A stretch of 64,000 nucleotides of DNA from an uncultured Kordiimonas sp. (GTDB lineage Bacteria > Pseudomonadota > Alphaproteobacteria > Sphingomonadales > Kordiimonadaceae). The stretch spans positions 62,001 to 126,000 of the forward strand of contig CANNEK010000003.1 in assembly GCA_947503625.1 (NCBI GenBank), written 5' to 3'. Under the pieces are notes generated by a model. The model searched no databases, was not told where the DNA came from, and saw only the letters and a list, made by a program, of their open reading frames with translations. Positions 27,882 through 37,322 of the stretch are shown here, piece by piece. Made by a program: the position numbers and the translations under genes. How positions within the stretch are numbered: position 1 is the stretch's first letter; each line of letters opens with the position of its first letter.

Positions 27882-27979
27882 TCGAAGCCCTGCACCTTAT
27901 TGAAAGAATGCCGCAAGGCAGCGGCATTCACCCAGTTGTTAAAGTGTCTAGTGCCAAGCCATCAAAATCAAGCCCGATG

Positions 27980-28720
27980 TTACGAAGGGTTCTCAACCCG
28001 CGATATCCAATAGGACCGAAACGTCTCGGAATATTGGGCCATTTTCTTGTTCAAAGCAGTGACGGTGTCGTCTTCCAGAAACGCATGCGGATCTTCCATA
28101 CGCCAGACTGAAACGATGCTCGGCGCCGTTGCTGGTGCCAGGTCGTCTGTAAGACCTGTGCTCGCGATCACGCCCGCGGCCTGGTGTGTTTTCGTCGCAC
28201 CTTTTCCGGCCCCCAATTCCATAAGCTGGTGGTCCAGCTTTCGCATTTCTTCATACGTATTGCCCTCAACAGCTTTTAGCCAATCGAGCGAAAGCTGGGT
28301 ATATCCACTATCTGTGCGCTGCGGGACCACCGGCTTGTCCAAAAAAGTCACAAAATGCTGCTCGATTATTCCGACGAGAGTCGGGAATGCTGCCTGAAAT
28401 TCAGAGTTGGCAAAAAATGCCTGAAAGGACTGCTGATCTTTCGCCGTGCCAAAAGTAATGAAGTCAACTGGCATTGAGGGATCGCTATTGTGGTCGACAC
28501 TGTAAACGTCCAACGTTTGACCATGGGCTTCCATAATCGGTTTTATCGTCGCGACATACTGCAGGAATTTTTCAACATTCTGACCCTTGCGTGCTGACTT
28601 CAACGTGTTGAAACCAATATAGCTGACCTGAGCGTGGTCATTCGTCCCGACATGATGATCCGCCGCGTACGCTGCCATGCTCGCGAAGGCAACAAGCAAC
28701 AGTGTTTTAAATAGCTTCAT
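27980..28720 (-). CDS. Exported protein of unknown function with DUF1330-like half
   Basis: Protein of 246 residues from ATG 28720 (GAGGAA seven bases upstream); an open frame to 28759 lacks support. A signal peptide ends near residue 19 (AAYA-DHH). Residues about 30-130 look like a dimeric alpha/beta-barrel domain of the DUF1330/EthD kind: HGQTLDVYSVDHN, then PVDFITFGTAKDQQSFQAFF. The second half has a similar strand pattern (APSIVSVWRMEDPHAFLEDD). Two tandem ferredoxin-like folds are possible. Function is not known; the fold assignment is a reading of motif spacing. Confidence 0.55.
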   Translation of the reverse strand: MKLFKTLLLVAFASMAAYAADHHVGTNDHAQVSYIGFNTLKSARKGQNVEKFLQYVATIKPIMEAHGQTLDVYSVDHNSDPSMPVDFITFGTAKDQQSFQAFFANSEFQAAFPTLVGIIEQHFVTFLDKPVVPQRTDSGYTQLSLDWLKAVEGNTYEEMRKLDHQLMELGAGKGATKTHQAAGVIASTGLTDDLAPATAPSIVSVWRMEDPHAFLEDDTVTALNKKMAQYSETFRSYWISRVENPS

Positions 28721-28823
28721 GTTATAATTCCTCGGCTGTTTCGAGGAAATAACTGCCACGCCTGACCTGCAAAATGCACTCCCAGACCTGATAGGTCGGC
28801 CAATTCAGGTACTGAACCGTCTA

Positions 28824-29246
28824 TTAGCGCTTGCGGACCTTTTTCAGAATACCGCTAAAGGTGAGGATTGTGTTGTCACCTGAGAAGATTTTCCCACGAA
28901 CAAACAATAAAGACCGGGTCGCCTTTGTCACTTCGCCGGTCGCCTCGATCAAAGCACCCTCTTCTCCGGCAGAAACAAACTCGCTGTTGAAACCAACAGT
29001 TACGGCCATACCCTCCAGATGGTCTTTTGCTGTAGCAAACAAAGCAAAATCAGCAAAACTCATCAGAAGGCCGCCATGGAGCATTCCACCCCCGTTTAAG
29101 TGGCGATGCTCGGAAACAAAAGCACTGCGATAACTTCCATCATCTTGTTTTTTATAGAAAAACGGGCCGATCATGTCTTCGTAAGGGTCAGTGTTGCCCC
29201 ACGTTTGAAAACCATCAGCGATCAAATCATCTTTTGTTATGGTCAT
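28824..29246 (-). CDS. PaaI-family hotdog thioesterase
   Basis: Protein of 140 residues with the hotdog fold. The PaaI core LNGGGMLHGGLLMSFADFAL contains the H-G-G-x4-D active-site pattern. It should hydrolyse an acyl-CoA or aryl-CoA thioester; the substrate is unknown. ATG 29246 is used; a TTG at 29267 overlaps the stop of the upstream sialidase-like gene and would give translational coupling, and I cannot exclude it. Confidence 0.85.
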   Translation of the reverse strand: MTITKDDLIADGFQTWGNTDPYEDMIGPFFYKKQDDGSYRSAFVSEHRHLNGGGMLHGGLLMSFADFALFATAKDHLEGMAVTVGFNSEFVSAGEEGALIEATGEVTKATRSLLFVRGKIFSGDNTILTFSGILKKVRKR

Positions 29247-29263
29247 AAGTAAATAGGAACCTA

Positions 29264-30391
29264 TCAATCGAGTTTCAGGATCGTGCCTTCAATGCCCCTG
29301 ATCCCATGTGTATCTGCGATATAGTACGCAACCAGTATTCGTCCATCAGGAAGTAAAGTTGCCGAAGGGTATCCGGTATCCCTGCTTGGGCTATCATCCC
29401 TGATAACAATCTCTTCAGCATCCTCGATTTCGTCCGGCGACGAGACTATCCGGGCTCTCACCCCCATGGGGTCGTGGCGGTAGCCATAAACCAGAAAAAG
29501 TCTGCCATCAGGCAGCACTAGCGGGTCATAAGGATGCCCCACAACGGACAGGCTTTTGGGCTTGCTAAAGGCTTGCCCGTCAGCAGCATGGGAAATAACC
29601 AGATGGTCATCGTTGTATCGAGTGCGATGGAAAACCGAAACATTGCCTTCAGGCCACCTTACGGCAGATGGTTCCTGTAAGCCGACGTCAGTCATCACCA
29701 GCTTTTGCGGCTGTAACTCCCAGGTTTTCCCTGCATCTGCCGAGCAGAAGAAACGAGTTTCCTGAACATGGGTATTTTCCGTTCCCGCTGCATATCCGGC
29801 GAAAAGCAGGCTGCCGTCTTCTTTTTCCAACATGCGGCCACGAACAGCAACCACCCCGTTCACGCGGGGGCCGCCCGCCGTGTCACCTTCTCCGTTTACC
29901 GGAAGTTCAATATAATCGGACCATGTCTTTCCATCGTCATCGCTATGGCGAACATAACCACCCCAAAAGAGATACCCAGCCCCATAGTGCTCGGACGTCA
30001 GGACATGCTTTTTTTCCTCTTGCAGGCGCTTTACCGTCTCGGCAGTAACCGGGTACCAAAGAAAACCGTGCTGCAACAATCTGCCAGACGAATGAACGAA
30101 CAGGTTTGCATCCTGGTCTCCTGCTTCCGCGTGCATGGGCATACACACAGCATCATCCCTGGCTTGCAACGAGTTGGTGAACCGCTTCAACGCGATGTGA
30201 GAGCGAAAATGAACATGATCCACTGCGTTCAAGTCTGCGTCGGCTTTCTCACCGAACAACCAGCGATGATCAGGCGCACGGCGGAACGCTAGCAATATGT
30301 CGCCATCCGGCAGTGTCACTACACTGGGAAAAGCCGAAAAAAAACGCTCTGACCGATAGAGTGTTACATGCTGTTCAATGGAGACTGACAC
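29264..30391 (-). CDS. Sialidase-fold (BNR/Asp-box) protein
   Basis: Protein of 375 residues starting at GTG 30391, with an AGGG site eight bases before. It is a beta-propeller of the sialidase superfamily: two Asp-boxes are clear, HSDDDGKTWSDYI and CSADAGKTWELQP, plus the repeated propeller blades (LPDGDILLAFRRAPDHRW, LPDGRLFLVYGYRHD, LPDGRILVAYYIADT). No signal peptide is visible, which is unusual for an exo-sialidase. It precedes the thioesterase, with overlapping stop and possible start. A glycosidase or a non-enzymatic propeller are both possible. Confidence 0.8.
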   Translation of the reverse strand: MSVSIEQHVTLYRSERFFSAFPSVVTLPDGDILLAFRRAPDHRWLFGEKADADLNAVDHVHFRSHIALKRFTNSLQARDDAVCMPMHAEAGDQDANLFVHSSGRLLQHGFLWYPVTAETVKRLQEEKKHVLTSEHYGAGYLFWGGYVRHSDDDGKTWSDYIELPVNGEGDTAGGPRVNGVVAVRGRMLEKEDGSLLFAGYAAGTENTHVQETRFFCSADAGKTWELQPQKLVMTDVGLQEPSAVRWPEGNVSVFHRTRYNDDHLVISHAADGQAFSKPKSLSVVGHPYDPLVLPDGRLFLVYGYRHDPMGVRARIVSSPDEIEDAEEIVIRDDSPSRDTGYPSATLLPDGRILVAYYIADTHGIRGIEGTILKLD

Positions 30392-30400
30392 AATTCAACC

Positions 30401-31252
30401 CTAAAAACTGTTGTCGCCGTCCAGCATACGTCCGACACCGCCAAGAAGCGACCCTTCACCGCGATCCTTACCGCCCGACTGCGGCGCGGCCTGCAACATG
30501 CGACCAGCCAGTCGGCTAAAGGGCAAGCTTTGCATCCAAACGGTTCCCGGCCCTGTAAGGCGGGCAAAAAACACGCCTTCGCCGCCAAAGATCATCGACT
30601 TGATACCACCAACGCTTTCGATATCCATATCGACATCTGAAGTCATCGCGGCGAGACAACCGGTATCAACATGCAAAACCTCTCCGGGCGCCAGTTTGCG
30701 CTCGACGATCGTTCCTCCAATGTGAACGAACGCCCAGCCATCGCCGGTGAGTCGCTGCATGATAAAGCCTTCACCACCGAAAAGGCCCGTCATGATTTTC
30801 TTCTGGAAAGCTATTCCGATCTGCACGCCTTTTGCCGCTGCCAAAAAACTGTCTTTCTGGCACACCAGCTCACCACCAACCTCGTCAAGTTTGACAGCAA
30901 TAATGTTGCCCGGAAACGGCGATGCAAAAGCGACTTTCGCCTTGCCGCCCCCCTCATGGGTGAACACAGTGGTGAAAAGGCTTTCTCCGGTGATAAGCCG
31001 TTTTCCTGCACCTAGCAGTTTGCCCATGAAACCGGCCTCCTGGCCTGATCCATCCCCAAAGACCGCACTCATCGTGACATCCTTGTCTTTGAACATCATG
31101 GTGCCAGCTTCAGCAACTGCAGACTCCCCGGGGTCGAGCTCAATCTCGACAAACTGCATCTCCGCGCCCTTGATTTCATAGTCAATGTCGTCCGCAATAC
31201 CTGCACTTCGGCGATGACTTGTACGGGGAACCGAAGGAACCTGATTTACCAT
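30401..31252 (-). CDS. AIM24/TIGR00266 family protein
   Basis: Protein of 283 residues. It matches the AIM24-like family: DIDYEIKGAEMQFVEIELDP, ESAVAEAGTMMFKDKDVTM, GLFGGEGFIMQRLTGDGWAF, LAPGEVLHVDTGCLAAM and GGEGVFFARLTGPGTVWMQS. The fold is a pseudo-threefold beta barrel. In yeast the relative affects mitochondrial respiratory assembly; the bacterial function is unknown. GGAGAG precedes ATG 31252. It is ten bases upstream of the sialidase-like gene and probably co-transcribed with it. Confidence 0.88.
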   Translation of the reverse strand: MVNQVPSVPRTSHRRSAGIADDIDYEIKGAEMQFVEIELDPGESAVAEAGTMMFKDKDVTMSAVFGDGSGQEAGFMGKLLGAGKRLITGESLFTTVFTHEGGGKAKVAFASPFPGNIIAVKLDEVGGELVCQKDSFLAAAKGVQIGIAFQKKIMTGLFGGEGFIMQRLTGDGWAFVHIGGTIVERKLAPGEVLHVDTGCLAAMTSDVDMDIESVGGIKSMIFGGEGVFFARLTGPGTVWMQSLPFSRLAGRMLQAAPQSGGKDRGEGSLLGGVGRMLDGDNSF

Positions 31253-31411
31253 TTAACTCTCCAGTCGATTGTCAAAACAGCGGCACCAAACAGGAATAAA
31301 TTATAGTCATGGCTTGACGAATCCCTGCAGCAACCGCACCTTTACACATAGAGTGTCGGGCATGGTCCGCAATGGCAATGATGTTTTTTTTAATTTCGGA
31401 GTATCAAAATC

Positions 31412-33244
31412 ATGAAGGGTATTTTGTCGATCATCAAAGCGATGGGCAAATTCATCATTGGCCTGGGCGGCTTCACTATTGGCCTGCTGGTTATAATTGG
31501 TTTGGTTCTTACGGTCGCTTTAAGTAACCCTAACCCCCGGCCAACAGTACCGGATGGTGCTGTGCTTGTGTTGTGGCCGGAAGGTCAAATTGTGGAAATT
31601 GTTGAAGCACCGGACCCGCTGGCAGAATACTTCGATACATTTAACAGTCGCCCTGCCCAGACCAGCATCCATGATATCACGGCAGCGCTCAGACGTGCCA
31701 AAGACGATGCACGGATCAGCGCTCTTGCTATGGTGACCGACAATATGCAGGGTGCGGCGCCCAGCCATTTGCACGCCATTGCCGGTGCTGTCCGCGATTT
31801 CAAATCCAGCGGTAAAAAGGTTTACGCCATTTCCGCGTCCTACAGCCAGTCAGATTATCTGATTGCTGCTGAAGCCGACAAGATTTTCATGAATCCGCAG
31901 GGCAACGTGTTGCTAAACGGGTTTGGAAGATATCGCCTGTATTTCAAAAGCATGCTGGATAAAATTGGTGCCAACGTAAATGTATTCCGCGTTGGTACGT
32001 TCAAATCAGCGGTTGAGCCATACATCCGGGACGATATGTCTGAAGCTGCGCGAGAGGCAAACGTCGAATTTCTTGGGGCACTCTGGCAGCAGTATTCAGA
32101 GTCTGTATCGAGCGCACGTGGCTTTGAAACCGGCAAACTTGATCAGGATATTGCTGACATCTCCAGTAAATTAAGGAACGCAGGCGGTGACTTTGCTCAG
32201 TTAGCACTCGACACGGGCCTTATCGATGAAGTGGGCCCGCAATCGGTCTGGCGCGGGGAAATGATCAATGAATACGGCCCAAGCCGGTATGGCAACAGCT
32301 TTAAACAAATCCATTACCAGACCTACCTGGCAGCAACCAACCGCAGAGTAAACAGTGCAAACGAGATTGCCGTCATTACCGCGCAAGGTACAATTGTCAT
32401 GGGAGAAGGTCCGGTAACTGTGGCTGCTGCTGACACAGTTGTGGGGCACATTCGAAACGCGCGAAGCAACCCTAAAACTGCGGCAATAGTGTTGCGTGTT
32501 GACAGTCCAGGCGGTTCGGCATTCGCGTCAGAACTTATCCGGCAGGAGCTGGTGGTCGCTCAAAATCAGGGTATCAAGGTCATCGCCTCGTTTGGTCCCG
32601 TTGCAGCGTCGGGCGGCTACTGGATATCCGCCACTGCGGACGAAATATGGGCCGAGCCGAGCACGATAACCGGTTCAATCGGTATATTCGGGGTCATCCC
32701 GACCTATGAAAACACTCTTGCGAAAATTGGTGTAAGTGCTGACGGCGTTGGCACATCCGCGCTTGCTGGCGCTTTTGATATTACCCGACCTATGAGCGAG
32801 CTGACAAAAGACCTGATCCAGCAAAGCATCGAATCCGGATACGAACAGTTCAAGGAACTCGTCGCCACTGGCCGCAATATGACCGTGGAAGACGTGGACA
32901 GAATTGGTCAGGGCCGGGTATGGATTGGCACCACAGCCAGGGAGCTGGGGCTTGTTGATCATCTGGGAGGGTTCGAGGATGCCCTGGATGCAGCAGCGCG
33001 CGCTGCCGGGGTAGAAGCGGACTATGCGCCTGTTTTCTATATGGAAGAGCCGGATAAACTAGATCAGTTTCTCGCTGATGTTCTGAATTCCACAGTAGGC
33101 GTCGGCGACGGGTTCAAACTTGGTGCTCAATCACCTGCCCTTCTCAAGGCAGCTGCCATGATTACAGAGGAGGCAGAGTTTCTGTTTAACCTCAATGACC
33201 CGACCGGGCGATATTTGATCTGTTTTGAATGCAAGGTGCGATAG
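31412..33244 (+). CDS. sppA: Signal peptide peptidase SppA, 67-kDa type
   Basis: Protein of 610 residues, the long two-repeat form. One N-terminal membrane anchor at about residues 12-35. The N-terminal repeat supplies the Lys general base; the C-terminal repeat has the Ser nucleophile in GPVAASGGYWISATADEIWA. LRVDSPGGSAFASELIRQEL and GSIGIFGVIPTYENTLAKIG are canonical. It digests cleaved signal peptides and some membrane proteins on the periplasmic face. The last residues ICFECKVR form a Cys-containing tail not part of the family core. msrB starts three bases after its stop. Confidence 0.95.
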   Translation: MKGILSIIKAMGKFIIGLGGFTIGLLVIIGLVLTVALSNPNPRPTVPDGAVLVLWPEGQIVEIVEAPDPLAEYFDTFNSRPAQTSIHDITAALRRAKDDARISALAMVTDNMQGAAPSHLHAIAGAVRDFKSSGKKVYAISASYSQSDYLIAAEADKIFMNPQGNVLLNGFGRYRLYFKSMLDKIGANVNVFRVGTFKSAVEPYIRDDMSEAAREANVEFLGALWQQYSESVSSARGFETGKLDQDIADISSKLRNAGGDFAQLALDTGLIDEVGPQSVWRGEMINEYGPSRYGNSFKQIHYQTYLAATNRRVNSANEIAVITAQGTIVMGEGPVTVAAADTVVGHIRNARSNPKTAAIVLRVDSPGGSAFASELIRQELVVAQNQGIKVIASFGPVAASGGYWISATADEIWAEPSTITGSIGIFGVIPTYENTLAKIGVSADGVGTSALAGAFDITRPMSELTKDLIQQSIESGYEQFKELVATGRNMTVEDVDRIGQGRVWIGTTARELGLVDHLGGFEDALDAAARAAGVEADYAPVFYMEEPDKLDQFLADVLNSTVGVGDGFKLGAQSPALLKAAAMITEEAEFLFNLNDPTGRYLICFECKVR

Positions 33245-33247
33245 GAA

Positions 33248-33664
33248 ATGGCGAAGAAGAATGAGGCAGCAGTTATCAGGTCCGACGACGAATGGCGTGA
33301 TCAGCTGACACCTGAACAATACTCCGTTTGCCGTTGCGGTGGCACAGAGCCTGCGTTTACCGGCAAGTACTGGGACACCAAAACACCCGGTGTATACGCG
33401 TGCATGGGCTGCGGTTCCGAATTGTTCGATAGCGAAACCAAGTATGATAGCGGGTCCGGCTGGCCCAGCTTCTGGGCTCCGATAGCTGATGGGCGTGTTG
33501 CCGAAAAAACCGACACCAGTTATGGCATGGTGCGAACCGAAATCGTTTGTGCCAAGTGTGAAAGCCATCTGGGTCACGTTTTTCCGGACGGTCCTCAGCC
33601 CACGGGATTGCGCTACTGTACAAATTCAGCGTCGCTTGATTTGATCGAACGAAACGACCAGTAA
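33248..33664 (+). CDS. msrB: Peptide-methionine (R)-S-oxide reductase MsrB
   Basis: Protein of 138 residues. Catalytic Cys in the [11 protein letters not shown] motif. The structural zinc site is formed by two Cys-x2-Cys pairs, [10 protein letters not shown] and [28 protein letters not shown] and [10 protein letters not shown] complete the family pattern. It reduces methionine-R-sulfoxide in damaged proteins with thioredoxin. It begins three bases after sppA, so the two are one transcript. Confidence 0.97.
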   Translation: MAKKNEAAVIRSDDEWRDQLTPEQYSVCRCGGTEPAFTGKYWDTKTPGVYACMGCGSELFDSETKYDSGSGWPSFWAPIADGRVAEKTDTSYGMVRTEIVCAKCESHLGHVFPDGPQPTGLRYCTNSASLDLIERNDQ

Positions 33665-33769
33665 GTTTTGCGTTCGCTTTCATGCAACACCGGGTCGTCG
33701 ATAACCTGCCTACCCATCAACCAGTGGTGACAATAGATATCCTGTAATTCAACATCACAGGAGCACACC

Positions 33770-34381
33770 ATGACTCACCAACCAGAGACCATTCTCAGAA
33801 TTGACAGCAGTGCACAGCATGCTGGCTCAACCACGCGGGAACTTACCAGCGAATTGATTGATGTACTTCGTCAACAAAGCGACAGTGAAATTGTCGAACG
33901 CGACGTTTCTCTTGGACTGCCTTTCGTTGATGCAGACTGGGTAAGTGCTAACTTTACGCCGGAAGAAGACCGCTCGCCTGCCCAGGCAAAAAAACTGTCG
34001 TTCTCTGACAGTCTGGTCAAAGAATTACAGCGAGCCAGCACCGTGGTCATAGGCTTGCCAATATATAATTTTGGTGTTCCCGCCAGTTTGAAAGCATGGG
34101 TTGATATGATCGCCCGGGCGCGCCTGACTTTCCGATACACCCCTGATGGTCCGGAAGGCCTTCTCAACGGCAAACGCGCCTTTCTCGTGGTGGCTTCTGG
34201 CGGAACGCCTGTCGGCAGTGACATTGACTTTGCCACAACATACATGCGTCATGCGCTCAAGTTCGTCGGGATCACAGATGTCACCATTATTGATGCCGGG
34301 GAAGCAGCACAGGGAGCTGACGCCGCAAAGGAGCGCGCACGAGGCCAAATCAGGGAAATTCACACAAGACTGGCTGCATGA
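33770..34381 (+). CDS. azoR: FMN-dependent NADH-azoreductase/quinone reductase, AzoR family
   Basis: Protein of 203 residues with a flavodoxin-like fold. FMN binding is shown by RIDSSAQHAGSTTRELTSEL near the N terminus and VIGLPIYNFGVPASLKAWVD at about residues 88-107. These match AzoR. It reduces quinones and azo compounds by two electrons with NADH, protecting against quinone stress. AGGAG precedes ATG 33770. It is 105 bases downstream of msrB and may be a separate unit. Confidence 0.92.
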   Translation: MTHQPETILRIDSSAQHAGSTTRELTSELIDVLRQQSDSEIVERDVSLGLPFVDADWVSANFTPEEDRSPAQAKKLSFSDSLVKELQRASTVVIGLPIYNFGVPASLKAWVDMIARARLTFRYTPDGPEGLLNGKRAFLVVASGGTPVGSDIDFATTYMRHALKFVGITDVTIIDAGEAAQGADAAKERARGQIREIHTRLAA

Positions 34382-34425
34382 GCTCTTTTTTGGCGGCTTC
34401 TCGCCGCCAAAACCAGCTGTCTCTG

Positions 34426-35907
34426 TTACAACTCGGTCAATCCCTGCAACACGATCAATCCGAGAACCGGCATCATAACAATGATATAGCTGAACCATAT
34501 GATGCCCCCTTTGAAAAAGGACTTGATCCAGCCTTGTCCCTGACCCACCTTCAGCGCAATCCAGAGATAAGCTGAAGTTCCCCACCAAAACAGCGTAGTA
34601 CCGGCTTCACCACCGTATCTGGGTACAACAACAATCAACGCCATGAACAACAGGAACAAAAAGCTGTGGAAATGAAGGGAAAACACCAGTTGATGCATAT
34701 AGACCTGTGTTTTTTTCCAGTGAAACAGCCTTAGAAGCAACGCAAAGAATGGCATAAGTGCGAACATCGCAATCGGCAGCCAGTCGTTAAACAACTCGTT
34801 GAACTCTTGCGGGTTGCGCAAGGCTTTTGAGAAACCAATTGCTGCGTCTTTCATGAATTGCGGTACATCATCATCCTGCAAAATCTCGTCAATATCCGAC
34901 TGTCGCAGGCCTGCATGCTCCTCGCCGGTGTCACTTACGAACATCGCCAGTTCGACACTATAGTCGCCCAGGTCAATGTTCACCCCGCCATCTTCATCTG
35001 GTGCTTCTGGCTCGGGCGGTTCGGGGTTAAGCGCCTCCGGATCGGGTGTTTCGGGTCCGTTAGTGCGCGCCTCTTCAGATGTTTCACCCGACGACGATTG
35101 AAGCCCTGAGGCAACAGGCTTTTCAACAGCGGCCTCAGCATCTGGTAAAGCAGGTGTTGTTTGTTCCGACAACACCGGTGTTTCCTCGCCAGCCGCAGTA
35201 ACAGGATCAGGTTTGGCTATCTGTCCAATAAACTGTTCAAGCGCTTTTTCCGCCGCACTTACTTCTGCTTCTGTCAATTCACCAGCGGCCTCGCGTTCTT
35301 TAATTTCGGCCAGTCCCCGGGAAATTTCCTTTGCAAGCTCACGTTTTGCCAAATCGTCCATGCCTGATATGTCGAGATCAGGCTCGAGAAGACCCGGATT
35401 ATTGGCTCTGATATCCTCCATGACCTCGGAAACCTGCTGCGCCCGCTCCGGGTTCGGAGTGACATTGATATCAAGGATCAGAACATCAAAAGCTTTGATG
35501 ATCAGGAAAAACGAGATGGAGGTGATCAAATAAAGCCTGAGCGGTGGCACAAACCTGGCGCGGCGCCCCATCAGGTACGCGCGCGTTAGTCCACCGGGCA
35601 CCAACACCAACAATACCAGAGACTTGAACATCCGACTGTCGATCGAAACAATATTGTCTAGAAGCTCGCGAAAAAACGTCCAGATCGGACGCCGGAGATC
35701 ATCATCTTTCTGGCCGCAGACATGGCAAAACGGCCCTGTCAGCGGCACTTTACAGTTCATGCAGGTCTGCCCTGCCTCCACAACGTCATCTTCAAGCCGT
35801 CGATATCGACCTATTTCGCGTCTTTCGAGCGCGAGCCGCCTACGCCTCAGCGCTATGTTCCATTTTCGAATTAGCCGCTTCATAACCGCTTCCCCTGCAT
35901 CGGACAT
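34426..35907 (-). CDS. DUF3667 zinc-ribbon membrane protein with a long charged insert
   Basis: Protein of 493 residues. An N-terminal zinc ribbon (CMNCKVPLTGPFCHVCGQKD, about residues 43-62) precedes a helical pair: RMFKSLVLLVLVPGGLTRAY and LRLYLITSISFFLIIKAF. DUF3667 proteins have this layout. Between residues about 145 and 375 lies a hydrophilic insert, with an acidic coiled-coil-like stretch (DLAKRELAKEISRGLAEIK) and a Pro/Glu/Ala-rich segment (PDPEALNPEPPEPEAPDED). The remaining membrane helices follow. Function of the family is unknown. Monocistronic. Confidence 0.82.
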   Translation of the reverse strand: MSDAGEAVMKRLIRKWNIALRRRRLALERREIGRYRRLEDDVVEAGQTCMNCKVPLTGPFCHVCGQKDDDLRRPIWTFFRELLDNIVSIDSRMFKSLVLLVLVPGGLTRAYLMGRRARFVPPLRLYLITSISFFLIIKAFDVLILDINVTPNPERAQQVSEVMEDIRANNPGLLEPDLDISGMDDLAKRELAKEISRGLAEIKEREAAGELTEAEVSAAEKALEQFIGQIAKPDPVTAAGEETPVLSEQTTPALPDAEAAVEKPVASGLQSSSGETSEEARTNGPETPDPEALNPEPPEPEAPDEDGGVNIDLGDYSVELAMFVSDTGEEHAGLRQSDIDEILQDDDVPQFMKDAAIGFSKALRNPQEFNELFNDWLPIAMFALMPFFALLLRLFHWKKTQVYMHQLVFSLHFHSFLFLLFMALIVVVPRYGGEAGTTLFWWGTSAYLWIALKVGQGQGWIKSFFKGGIIWFSYIIVMMPVLGLIVLQGLTEL

Positions 35908-36004
35908 GTGGAGCCGATAAGCGACTATAACAAAACAATATTCTCCAAACCAGCTTTCTGGTGTGCACCCTCATAGGGCACTCAAACACTATAACACGAC
36001 TGAC

Positions 36005-36661
36005 TTAGTTTCGCTGAGCGAGAACATGGTCTGCGACAAACGGATTGGTTTTTCGCTCCGCCCCGAATGTTGATAAAGGACCATGACCTGGAACAAATGT
36101 TACATCGTCCCCCAGCGGCCACAACTTTTCCTGTATCGCGGTCAAAAGTGTCTGGGTGTCCCCGCGCGGGAAATCTGTTCTGCCGACGGACCCTTTAAAA
36201 AGGACGTCCCCCACAAACGCGACGCGATGCTTGCGGTCAAACAGGATGACGTGACCGGGTGTATGGCCGGGCGTGTGGTAAACCTCAAGGGTTACGTTGC
36301 CAACCTTGACGGTATCGCCATCATTTAGCCATTCGTCCGGCTCACAGCACTTCAATCCGGCCATATTGTAGCTGGCCGCATGGTCTTCGATCTGATCAAG
36401 CCAAAACTTGTCTTCCTCGTGGGGTCCAATGATAGGCAGATCAAGCTTGGCTTTGATATCTGCAGCCCCCCCTGCGTGGTCAAGGTGCCCATGGGTCAAC
36501 AAAAGCTTGGTAAGCTTGATACCCAGTTTCTCCACCTGTGCCAGCAATTTCTCGGGATCGCCTCCCGGGTCAACAAGCGCCCCTTCCATGGTTTCATCAC
36601 ACCAGATGACACTGCAATTCTGGGCAAAGGCCGTGACCGGCACGATCTGGGCTTTCAGCAT
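36005..36661 (-). CDS. MBL-fold metallo-hydrolase (glyoxalase II-like)
   Basis: Protein of 218 residues. The two-metal site is THGHLDHAGG (H-x-H-x-D-H), VYHTPGHTPGHVIL and a VAFVGDVLFKGSVGRTDF aspartate, plus the late histidine in FVPGHGPLSTFG. This is the YcbL/glyoxalase II-like subgroup. It could hydrolyse glutathione thioesters or a related substrate; no neighbour shows which. Divided from the DUF3667 gene by about 100 bases. Confidence 0.9.
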   Translation of the reverse strand: MLKAQIVPVTAFAQNCSVIWCDETMEGALVDPGGDPEKLLAQVEKLGIKLTKLLLTHGHLDHAGGAADIKAKLDLPIIGPHEEDKFWLDQIEDHAASYNMAGLKCCEPDEWLNDGDTVKVGNVTLEVYHTPGHTPGHVILFDRKHRVAFVGDVLFKGSVGRTDFPRGDTQTLLTAIQEKLWPLGDDVTFVPGHGPLSTFGAERKTNPFVADHVLAQRN

Positions 36662-36761
36662 GATCCAACTCCTGACTGTGAAGGCGCGACACTAGCGTGC
36701 ACTGCATCATTTGAAAAGAGGCAGGTTGCCACCCCCGACAATCAATGCCCGTATACCGTTT

Positions 36762-37322
36762 TCAACTGAGATCAGGTAATCCGGCGCCGATGTCTATCGG
36801 GATAAAGCTGCTGGCAAAATGTACCACGGCTTCCCCTGTCTTTTTTTCAAAAAGTAGATTTGGCACCGGTGTAAATACTTTCATGATCTGCATCACCTGA
36901 GGGGGGCGGGCCGGATCATCAGCCTGGATTGGTACAGACAGACCCACTGTTGTTGTTCTTTCATCTTCAGGAGCGTTGGCAGTAACGGCCCAAACGGCAA
37001 TACAGGGCTGCTCGACCAGACTGAACATCCGCGCGGAGCGGGCTTTTCTGTCGCTCTCTTCTGTAAGATCCAGATAGTTTCTACCTGTATAGTCATGGCC
37101 ATAGATGTCGGTAAAAAAACTGCCGATGTATCTGCACCGGATATCTGTGTAGGAGCACATATCGAAAACACCGATACTGTGAAGGCCAGATTGTATCTGC
37201 TCCAGCTTTACATCGCTTTTCACAGGAACCATGCGCTGTCCCCGCCAGCTTTCCCAAGCCGACAAGAGGCTGCGGATTTCCGGATAATCGGCAATTTTCG
37301 GCAAGTCAAATGAGCATAACAC
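36762..37322 (-). CDS. Stand-alone PAS domain protein (PAS_5 type)
   Basis: Protein of 186 residues starting at GTG 37322, with GGGGG ten bases upstream. It follows the PAS_5 layout seen at 2998: RSLLSAWESWRGQRMVPVKS opening, RYIGSFFTDIYGHDYTGRNY core, and a long C-terminal strand. No output domain is attached. It is divided from the MBL gene by 100 bases and probably forms its own unit. Confidence 0.68.
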   Translation of the reverse strand: MLCSFDLPKIADYPEIRSLLSAWESWRGQRMVPVKSDVKLEQIQSGLHSIGVFDMCSYTDIRCRYIGSFFTDIYGHDYTGRNYLDLTEESDRKARSARMFSLVEQPCIAVWAVTANAPEDERTTTVGLSVPIQADDPARPPQVMQIMKVFTPVPNLLFEKKTGEAVVHFASSFIPIDIGAGLPDLS

